The notes under the pieces were generated by a model. The model was given only the letters and a program-made list of their open reading frames with translations. It was not told the origin of the DNA and did no database searches. DNA of 64,000 bases from Streptomyces shenzhenensis (GTDB lineage: Bacteria > Actinomycetota > Actinomycetes > Streptomycetales > Streptomycetaceae): the NCBI RefSeq assembly GCF_021462265.1, contig NZ_JAJONF010000022.1, forward strand, positions 62,001-126,000, written 5' to 3'. Position numbers and translations under genes: made by a program. Shown here piece by piece: positions 58,153-64,000 of the stretch. Every line of letters starts with the position of its first letter. Within the stretch, counting starts at the first letter, position 1.

Positions 58153-58198
58153 GGCCGGGTGGAGCGCCCCTCCGCTCAAAGGGGCACCCCACCCGGCC
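58153..58198. terminator. Long hairpin between convergent DUF2510 and TetR genes
   Basis: Arms GGCCGGGTGG and CCACCCGGCC (58153-58162 with 58189-58198) are perfect complements with a further near-match inside. It lies between two convergent genes and likely terminates both. Confidence 0.75.
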
Positions 58199-58280
58199 GG
58201 GGGGTGCGCGCCGCCCCCGTCCCCACGGTGCGGCGCGAGCAGGTCACCGTCCAGTCATCCCGTGGACGGCGGCCTGGGTC

Positions 58281-58895
58281 CTAGGCCAGTCCGAGTGCGG
58301 GCAGCGCGACGGCCTCCACGAAGCGGACGAGATAGTCGGCGTCGGCGTACTCGCCGGTGAGCACGGGCCGCACCCGCAGGACGCCGAACATCATGGCGGG
58401 CACGTAGTCCAGCGCGGGATGCCCCTCGGGCACCTCGCCGCGCACGACACCGCGCTGCAGGATCTCCTGGAGCGCGGCGATCTCGGGTTCGACGAGTGCC
58501 TCGCGCAGCGCCTGCGCAAGTTCCTCGTCCGAGTGCACCGCGTGCCCCAGCGCGGCGAGCAGCCTGGTGTCCTTGCGGGACCAGTCACCCGCGACCCGCG
58601 CCACCTCGCGCAGGTCCCCGGCGAGTGACCCGGTGTCGACGCCGGCGAAGCGCACCTCACGGTTGGCCCGCAGCGCGGCCGCGACGAACTGCGGTTTCGT
58701 CTTCCACTGCCGGTAGAGGGTGGACTTGCTGCACCGGGTGCTGGCGGCGATCCCCTCCATGGAGACGGAGTCGTAGCCACACTCGCGGATCTGTTCGAGC
58801 ACAGCTTCGAAGAACTCCCGCTCACGCTCCGGCGTGATCTTGGAGCGGCGCGAGGCTGCGACCGTCTCCGGTCCGTCCGCGGCCTGCGACGTCAT
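58281..58895 (-). CDS. TetR family transcriptional regulator
   Basis: This 204-residue repressor has the N-terminal TetR helix-turn-helix (VLEQIRECGYDSVSMEGIAA, STRCSKSTLYRQWKTKPQ) and a C-terminal ligand domain of the TetR_C_11-like type (WSRKDTRLLAALGHAVHSDE, LDYVPAMMFGVLRVRPVL). It is divergent from a PAP2 phosphatase/permease pair. A seven-unit 16-bp array sits between them, so it probably represses both transcripts. The ATG is at 58895. The inducer is unknown. Confidence 0.93.
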   Translation of the reverse strand: MTSQAADGPETVAASRRSKITPEREREFFEAVLEQIRECGYDSVSMEGIAASTRCSKSTLYRQWKTKPQFVAAALRANREVRFAGVDTGSLAGDLREVARVAGDWSRKDTRLLAALGHAVHSDEELAQALREALVEPEIAALQEILQRGVVRGEVPEGHPALDYVPAMMFGVLRVRPVLTGEYADADYLVRFVEAVALPALGLA

Positions 58896-58989
58896 GTGCT
58901 CTTCTCCTCACTCGCGCATCACTTGCCGATCACTTCCGCCCCGCCCGCCGTTCGGCCGTCGCGGAAACCTACAACCAGTGTGGCCTACG

Positions 58990-59101
58990 TCTATCGATAC
59001 GCCACTGTACCGGTACACGACCGTATCGGTACAGTCTCGTATCGGTACAGCTGCGTATCGGTACAGTTCCGTATCGGTACGCTTCCGTATCGAAGAGTTC
59101 G
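58990..59101. promoter_or_regulatory. Seven-unit 16-bp operator array between TetR and PAP2 genes
   Basis: Units start at 58990, 59006, 59022, 59038, 59054, 59070 and 59086 with an exact 16-base period. The core CGTATCGGTACAG is identical in the units at 59022, 59038 and 59054. Neighbouring units keep GTAT/GTAC around a CG centre, including a perfect palindrome TGTACCGGTACA at 59006-59017. The outer units are diverged. This spacing would place successive repressor dimers on rotating faces. It occupies the promoter region of both divergent genes. Confidence 0.8.
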
Positions 59102-59151
59102 GGCCACCGCCCGGGACTCGCACAGCACCATCGTCAGTGAGGGGGCCTGGG

Positions 59152-59988
59152 ATGAGATCCCAGTCCGAGCCGGCAGCGGCGGAGCCGGGCGCGATAGCCC
59201 GGCCGCCGCTCGTCCGTGAGCTCCTGCTCGTCGCAGGGCTCTTCCTCGTCTACAAGTTCGGGCGCCAACTGGCCACCGGCCATACCGCCGAGGCCCTGCA
59301 CAACGCCCACCGGATCTGGGACCTGGAACGGACGCTGCACCTGCCCTCGGAGGTCGGCGTGCAGTCCGCACTGCTGCACGGCGACACCCTCGTCCACCTG
59401 GCCAACACCTACTACGCCACCGTTCATTTCCCGGCGACGCTGGCCTTCCTGGCCTGGCTCTACCTGCGGCGGCCCGCGCACTACGTCTGGGCCCGCCGGG
59501 TCCTCGCCGTGGTCACCGCGGCCGCCCTGGTGCTGCCCTTCACCTTCCCGCTGGCACCGCCCCGGATGCTGGCCGCGACCGGCCTGGTCGACACCGCCCG
59601 CGTCTACGGCCCCTCCGTCTACGGGCCGCCCGCCAGCGACCACCTCTCCAACCAGTTCGCGGCGATGCCCTCCCTGCACTTCGGCTGGGCTCTGATGGTG
59701 GCGATCGGCCTGATCGTCGCCACCCGGTCCCGCCGGCGCTGGCTGTGGCTGCTGCACCCGGCGATCACCCTCCTCGTGATCGTCGGTACCGCCAACCACT
59801 ACTGGCTGGACTCGATCGTCGCCGCCGCGATGCTCGGCGCCGCCCTCGCCCTGATCCGCCCCCGGACCTCGTCCGGGGGGACCCCCGCCTCGCTCGGCTC
59901 GCCGCAGCACCACACGGCCACCACGGCCGGGCGCGGCACCCGGCACCTCGTCTCCGGGGCGCCCTCCCTGGTGGGGGCGGACCGATGA
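59152..59988 (+). CDS. PAP2-superfamily phosphatase (inositolphosphotransferase-like)
   Basis: This 278-residue integral membrane protein of the PAP2 fold belongs to the group that includes inositol phosphorylceramide synthase-like enzymes. The active-site parts are TFPLAPPRMLAATG near residue 140, then AMPSLHFGWALMVAIG (His) and ANHYWLDSIVAAAMLG (His and Asp). Five to six membrane helices are expected. It may hydrolyse or transfer a lipid phosphate head group. The ATG at 59152 has GAGGGGG 7 bases upstream. Its stop overlaps the next gene by 4 bases. The TetR array controls its promoter. Confidence 0.88.
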   Translation: MRSQSEPAAAEPGAIARPPLVRELLLVAGLFLVYKFGRQLATGHTAEALHNAHRIWDLERTLHLPSEVGVQSALLHGDTLVHLANTYYATVHFPATLAFLAWLYLRRPAHYVWARRVLAVVTAAALVLPFTFPLAPPRMLAATGLVDTARVYGPSVYGPPASDHLSNQFAAMPSLHFGWALMVAIGLIVATRSRRRWLWLLHPAITLLVIVGTANHYWLDSIVAAAMLGAALALIRPRTSSGGTPASLGSPQHHTATTAGRGTRHLVSGAPSLVGADR

Positions 59989-60917
59989 GCACCGCGGCCG
60001 TCGTCGCCGTCGCGCTGTCGCTGGTCTCGGCCGTGGCCTACGCCGCCGCCGCCGTCGCCCAGGAACGGCTCGCGTCGAGGACCTCGGCCACCGGTCTGCT
60101 GCGGCTGCTCGGCAGCGGCGCCTGGTGGGCGGCGGTGGGCCTGAACGCCGGCGCCGCCCTGCTGCACGTCGTCGCCCTCAAGTACGGCCCGCTCACCCTC
60201 GTACAGCCGCTGGGCGCACTCACCCTGGTCGCGGCCGTGCCGTTGGGCGCGCGGGCGGCCGGCCGCCGGGTCACCGCGGCCGAGTGGCGGGGCACCGCCC
60301 TGACCCTGCTCGGCCTCGGCGCCCTCCTGGTCACGGCCTCGGGTCCGGCGCCGCACCAGGTACTGAGCCTCACCGAGGCGCTCGCCGTCGCCGGTACGAC
60401 GGCCGCCCTGATCGGTGTCCTCTCCCGCCCCGGCACCCGGCCGGGCCTCCGGCACGCCACCGCGTCCGGCTTCGCCTCGGGCGTCGCGTCCGCCCTCACC
60501 CAGACGGTGACGGTGGCGGCGACGGACCGTTCGGGCCCCGCTCTGAGCGCCGAGGTGATCGTGGTGGCCCTCCTGGTGGCCGCCTTCGCGGTGGGCGGCC
60601 TGCTGCTCTCCCAGACGGCCTACCGCGGCGGCCTGGGCGCCCCGCTCGCGCTGGTCACCCTCGCCAACCCGCTGGCGGCGGCGGTCATCGGCCTGGCCCT
60701 GCTCGGCCAGGGACTGCAGGGCGGAGTCTGGGGCGTCCTGCTCGCCCTCACGGGCGCCGGCCTGGCGTCCCGCGGCGTGTTCCTGCTCACCCGGGTGGCA
60801 CCGCCGCCACCGGCTGTCGGACTGGACGACGAACACCCGGTGGCGGCGGTCCTGGCCCTGGACCCGACACTGGTCCCCCGGCAGAGGACGGGGCCGAAAA
60901 AGCTGACGTCCCTCTGA
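59985..60917 (+). CDS. DMT-superfamily (EamA/NIPA-like) membrane transporter
   Basis: This 310-residue protein has about nine to ten hydrophobic helices in two homologous halves. The motif VVALKYGPLTLVQPLGALTL near residue 62 and ALVTLANPLAAAVIGLALLG near 225 are typical of drug/metabolite transporters and similar to NIPA-type magnesium permeases. The C-terminus is a 40-residue soluble tail (DDEHPVAAVLALDPTLVPRQ). The ATG overlaps the PAP2 stop (ATGA), so both come from one transcript. The substrate is unknown. Confidence 0.85.
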   Translation: MSTAAVVAVALSLVSAVAYAAAAVAQERLASRTSATGLLRLLGSGAWWAAVGLNAGAALLHVVALKYGPLTLVQPLGALTLVAAVPLGARAAGRRVTAAEWRGTALTLLGLGALLVTASGPAPHQVLSLTEALAVAGTTAALIGVLSRPGTRPGLRHATASGFASGVASALTQTVTVAATDRSGPALSAEVIVVALLVAAFAVGGLLLSQTAYRGGLGAPLALVTLANPLAAAVIGLALLGQGLQGGVWGVLLALTGAGLASRGVFLLTRVAPPPPAVGLDDEHPVAAVLALDPTLVPRQRTGPKKLTSL

Positions 60918-60930
60918 ACACCCCGTCCAC

Positions 60931-60995
60931 CGGGCGCCCGAAAGGGGCGCGGGGCCGTAGTCGAAATGCGGCTCCGCCGCGCGGGCGCGACCGGC
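60931..60995. repeat. REP-like intergenic element after the DMT gene
   Basis: This contains GCGGCTCCGCCGCGCGGGCG and an adjoining GGGCGCCCGAAAGGGGCGC stem, closely related to the elements at 15935, 47846 and 52612. It lies between the convergent DMT and phospholipase genes and probably terminates both. Confidence 0.6.
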
Positions 60996-61051
60996 CACGA
61001 GCAAGCCGCAGCCGCCGCACAGCGGTCCCCCGCGCCCCCTCGGGCGCACGC

Positions 61052-63100
61052 TCAGACCGTGATGATCGCCGGGTCGCTCACCCCGGGCCGCCCGTTCTCC
61101 ACGTGGCCGGCGAACCGCCGCACATATCTCGCGTCGGCGTCGGAGGTGACCGTCAGGTCGTACCACCGCTCGCTGTGGTTGAGGTGCACGATGTGCTTCA
61201 CCACGGCCCCGGCACGCACCGTGAACGTGCGCCCCCGGCCGCCGTACCCGTCGGCCACCTTCAGCTTCACCGTGCCGCCGCCCCTGTTGGTGAAGGCCAG
61301 CTCGATGTCGTCGCCGTGCGGCCGGGCGGTGACCTCGGGTCCCGCCACCGTACCGGAGCCCTGGAAGGTGCGCAGGAAGCCGTTCGGACCGTGCACGGTC
61401 AGGTCGTACGAGCCGCCCGAGTACACCGAGTTCCACGTGTCGGAGACGGACTTGCCGGCCTCGGTGGTGTAGGTCCAGGGACCGTCGGTGCGGTTGCCGG
61501 AGGTCACCAGGAAGGCCGCACCGGCCTGCGCGCCCGACGCGAAGGTGAGCGTGAACCTGCCGGCCGCCGGGTCCAGCGAGCCGTCCACCACCGGGGCGTA
61601 CCTGAGCGGCCGGGTGGGCCGCGAGCCGCGCTCCTGCCTGGGCAGCGACGGGTTCGCGGGCGGGGTGGGCACGTAGTCGGGGTGGCGCTTGTCGTCCGGC
61701 GGCCGGTAGCCGTCCGTGGACGGCAGCGTGACCGGCTTGACGTCCTTGCGGGAGAAGTCGAACGCGGAGGTCAGGTCGCCGCTGACGGTACGCCGCCAGG
61801 GCGAGATGTTGGGCTCGTGGACGCCGAAGCGGGCTTCCATGAACCGGATGATCGAGGTGTGGTCGAGCGTCTCGGAGCAGACGTAACCGCCCTTGCTCCA
61901 CGGCGAGACGACGAGCATCGGGACCCGCTGGCCGAGGCCGTAGGCGCTGGCGGGGTGGCTCGCGTTGCCCTTGAAGAGGTCCAGGCTCGGGTCGACCGTG
62001 GACTTGCCCTGCGCCGCGGAGGACGGCGGGAACGGCGGGATCAGGTGGTCGAAGAAGCCGTCGTTCTCGTCGTAGGTGATGAACAGGGCCGTCTTCGCCC
62101 AGACGGCGGGGTCGGCGGTGAGCGCGTCGAGGACCTGGGAGAGGTACCAGGCGCCGTAGTTCGCGGGCCAGTTGGGGTGCTCGGTGAAGGCCTCGGGGGC
62201 GACCACCCAGGAGATCTGCGGAAGCTTGCCCGCCTTGACGTCGGCCTTCAGCCGGTCGAAGAAGCCCTCGCCCTTGGTCGCGTCGGTGCCGGTGCGGGCC
62301 TTGTCGTACAGCGGGTCGCCGGGCTGGGCGTTCTGGTACTGCTTGAAGTAGAGCAGCGAGTTGTCGCCGTAGTTGCCGCGGTAGGCGTCCTGGATCCAGC
62401 CCCAGCCGCCGGCCGCGTCCAGGCCGTCGCCGACGTCCTGGTAGACCTTCCAGGAGACGCCGGCCTTCTCCAGGCGCTCCGGGTACGTCGTCCAGCTGTA
62501 GCCGGCCTCGTCGTTGCCGAGGACCGGACCGCCGCCCTGGCCGTCGTTGCCCGTGTACCCCGTCCACATGTAGTAGCGGTTCGGGTCGGTGGAGCCCATG
62601 AACGAGCAGTGGTAGGCGTCGCAGACGGTGAAGGCGTCGGCGAGCGCGTAGTGGAACGGGATGTCGTCCCGGTTCAGGTACGCCATGGTCGTGGAGCCCT
62701 TGGCCGGCACCCACTTGTCGTACTTGCCGCCGTTGACGGCGGTGTGCGTGTCGTTCCAGCCGTGCGGGAGGTCCTGGAGGAAGGCGAGACCCAGGTCGTC
62801 GGCGTCCGGGTGGAAGGGCAGGATGTCCTTGCTGCCGTCCGACTGCTTCCAGACGGACTTGTCGTTCTGGGTGACCGGACGCGGGTCCCCGAAGCCGCGG
62901 ACGCCGCTGAGGGTGCCGAAGTAGTGGTCGAAGGACCGGTTCTCCTGCATCAGGACGACGATGTGCTCGACATCCTCGATCGACCCCGTGCGGTGGTTCG
63001 CGGGCAGCGCGGCGGCGCGCTGGATGCTGTTGGACAGCGCGGTGAACGCCGTTGTGGCGCCCGCGAGTTGTAGAAATCGGCGCCGGTTGACTTCGGGCAT
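61052..63100 (-). CDS. Tat-exported phosphocholine-preferring phospholipase C
   Basis: This 682-residue secreted phospholipase C has a twin-arginine signal MPEVNRRRFLQLAGATTAFT. Alkaline-phosphatase-superfamily motifs follow: HIVVLMQENRSFDHYFGTLS near residue 50 (metal-binding Glu-Asn and nucleophile region), MGSTDPNRYYMWTG, FITYDENDGFFDHLIPPFPP, and the His in SETLDHTSIIRFMEARFG. Two C-terminal beta domains (DUF756 type) end with SERWYDLTVTSDADARYVRR. It hydrolyses phosphatidylcholine or related phospholipids outside the cell, often under phosphate starvation. The ATG at 63100 starts the Tat signal; one at 63118 lacks room for a ribosome site. Confidence 0.95.
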   Translation of the reverse strand: MPEVNRRRFLQLAGATTAFTALSNSIQRAAALPANHRTGSIEDVEHIVVLMQENRSFDHYFGTLSGVRGFGDPRPVTQNDKSVWKQSDGSKDILPFHPDADDLGLAFLQDLPHGWNDTHTAVNGGKYDKWVPAKGSTTMAYLNRDDIPFHYALADAFTVCDAYHCSFMGSTDPNRYYMWTGYTGNDGQGGGPVLGNDEAGYSWTTYPERLEKAGVSWKVYQDVGDGLDAAGGWGWIQDAYRGNYGDNSLLYFKQYQNAQPGDPLYDKARTGTDATKGEGFFDRLKADVKAGKLPQISWVVAPEAFTEHPNWPANYGAWYLSQVLDALTADPAVWAKTALFITYDENDGFFDHLIPPFPPSSAAQGKSTVDPSLDLFKGNASHPASAYGLGQRVPMLVVSPWSKGGYVCSETLDHTSIIRFMEARFGVHEPNISPWRRTVSGDLTSAFDFSRKDVKPVTLPSTDGYRPPDDKRHPDYVPTPPANPSLPRQERGSRPTRPLRYAPVVDGSLDPAAGRFTLTFASGAQAGAAFLVTSGNRTDGPWTYTTEAGKSVSDTWNSVYSGGSYDLTVHGPNGFLRTFQGSGTVAGPEVTARPHGDDIELAFTNRGGGTVKLKVADGYGGRGRTFTVRAGAVVKHIVHLNHSERWYDLTVTSDADARYVRRFAGHVENGRPGVSDPAIITV

Positions 63101-63821
63101 GGGGAAGCGACCTCTCATCCTGACGCACGGGATGGCCGGAACAGGGCGGATTGTGCGCGGTGCGAGTTTTCCAAGGTCATCGAACGTCAGGGAAGGGTCA
63201 GGTGGCGCCGATGTGAAAGTCGGCGGTACGTGGGGTGAGTAGCCGGCGGGCGGGAGGAGGCGACATGGCCGTCGCCGTCTCCTGGAGCGGCCGGTGCGGG
63301 TGAGCGCGGCCACGGCGACGACGGCGCTCGGCCACACGGCCCTTTTCGGCGGAAGGCGGTGCGTTTCGTCGGACGGCTCCCGGTGCGCACGGCGCATGAC
63401 CCGGGGCCCCCGGGCCGTCGACGCCGCCGACGGCGCGTGCGTACGACATGTGCCGCGGGGAGTCCGGGCGCGGCGGATCCGGGTGCGCGGGCGTACGAGA
63501 TCCGGCCGGCACCTGGGGCGCGCAGGGGGTGCGCACGCACTCCACGCCGGGCGTGCGGTCCTGCGTGGCGGACGCCTTCGCCGGCTCAGGTCGCCGTGCG
63601 GTACCAGGAGCACGCGGAGACGGTGACCGACGAGGACTGCACCGAAGGCATCCGGTCCAAGCCGGCCGTGGCTCCTCGCCGACGGACAGCCACGTCAAGA
63701 GCCCGGCGCGGCTCCCCGGCGCGGCCGCCTGGTGACGGCCGCCGCCCTGCCCGGGCCCAGGACGGGTGTGCGCCCGGCCCCGGGACGGGGCCGGGCGCAC
63801 AGGACGATGTGGTTCAGGGAC
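63101..63821. other. 721-base stretch without a supported gene
   Basis: Open frames of 95-200 codons exist on both strands but read as Arg/Gly/Pro-rich out-of-frame sequence without domains. Just upstream of the phospholipase gene the minus strand shows TGAC-containing units spaced 11 and 10 bases apart, a weak hint of a PhoP-type site. The middle may hold decayed coding sequence, but nothing can be named. Confidence 0.5.
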
Positions 63822-64000
63822 TCACACCTCGGCCGGGAAGCGTGCCCAGACCCGGTGCTCGCCCAGCAGGGCGACGACCTGCTGCAGCGTCGAGGTACCG
63901 CTGTCGCCGACCACCACGCCGGCCGCGTCGGCGGGCACACCGGCCGCTTCCAGGGCGGCCTCGGCGCCCTTCCAGCCGCCGATCGCCTTGCCGTGCCGGA
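63822..64000 (-). CDS. Large-subunit catalase, C-terminal end only (5' part beyond the window)
   Basis: The last 59 codons read HGKAIGGWKGAEAALEAAGV to the end EHRVWARFPAEV. This matches the C-terminal flavodoxin/DJ-1-like domain of KatE-type large heme catalases (about 700-750 residues), where KAIGAWG and HRVWERF are typical. The heme domain is outside the window. The stop is at 63822-63824. The family call rests on this short tail only. Confidence 0.65.
   Translation of the reverse strand, partial: RHGKAIGGWKGAEAALEAAGVPADAAGVVVGDSGTSTLQQVVALLGEHRVWARFPAEV

Noticed and set aside
59799..63128. 1109-codon minus-strand frame across the PAP2, DMT and phospholipase region
   Set aside because: It overlaps well-supported genes in other frames and its translation is Arg/Gly/Gln-rich without domains.
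63198..63800. 200-codon minus-strand ORF between phospholipase C and catalase
   Set aside because: The peptide is Pro/Arg-rich with no domain, signal or supported start; it reads as out-of-frame GC-rich sequence.

Overview
The window comes from a high-GC actinomycete and almost certainly a Streptomyces. It has GC-rich third codon positions, frequent GTG and TTG starts, and an SsgA-like sporulation protein, a WhiB-like protein, hopanoid genes and a PcaV-type aromatic catabolic operon. From memory, the gene order (hpnC, glycopolymer genes, zinc exporter, idi, SCO6745-type protein, tex, D-amino acid oxidase, fad genes, ssgD, desaturase, LigD-type repair pair, pca operon, phospholipase C) follows one arm of the S. 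coelicolor chromosome (about SCO6759 down to SCO6691). No database was searched.

Layout. 1-0.8 kb: 3' part of hpnC (minus strand). 1.1-8.2 kb: a tight minus-strand cluster with two CDP-alcohol phosphatidyltransferases, a nucleotidyltransferase, a glycerol-1-phosphate-dehydrogenase-like enzyme, a glycosyltransferase and a TagGH-like ABC exporter. It looks like a pathway for an exported polyol-phosphate glycopolymer, and a PHO-box-like repeat lies in front of it. 8.2-13 kb: a Zur-box/zinc exporter pair, idi, an anti-sigma-type ATPase, a hydratase and an SCO6745-family protein. 13-25 kb: a 67-bp tandem repeat, tex, DinB-like, ABC-F, D-amino acid oxidase, a secreted S15 peptidase, a secreted M1 peptidase and a MerR regulator. 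25-32 kb: a fatty-acid or steroid-type beta-oxidation operon (fadB, fadA, LLM oxidoreductase, CaiB/racemase) with a divergent enoyl-reductase-like gene. 32-46 kb: mixed housekeeping and repair genes (endonuclease V, ssgD, an ABC-F gene with an attenuator-like leader, DDAH, acyl-ACP desaturase behind an operator array, WhiB-like, VOC, LacI, LigD polymerase plus ligase, alcohol dehydrogenase, DUF3048 lipoprotein).

46.9-51.8 kb: protocatechuate branch of the beta-ketoadipate pathway (pcaV-like regulator, pcaH, pcaG, pcaB, pcaL). The upstream pcaI gene is reduced to its first codons and pcaJ and pcaF are absent. A 173-bp MITE sits between the lipoprotein gene and the MarR gene; its duplicated CTAG target supplies the stop codon of both. 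51.8-64 kb: an SDR, a large STAND-ATPase regulator with an amber codon in its P-loop, anmK, a DUF2510 membrane protein, a TetR regulator separated from a PAP2 phosphatase/permease pair by a 16-bp operator array, a Tat-exported phospholipase C and the C-terminal end of a large-subunit catalase.

The most notable observations are the glycopolymer cluster (one phosphatidyltransferase lacks the canonical fourth Asp), the MITE that doubled a shared stop codon, the collapsed pcaIJF segment, the amber codon in the P-loop, the tripeptide-uORF leader of the ABC-F gene, and two operator arrays with regular 15- and 16-bp spacing.
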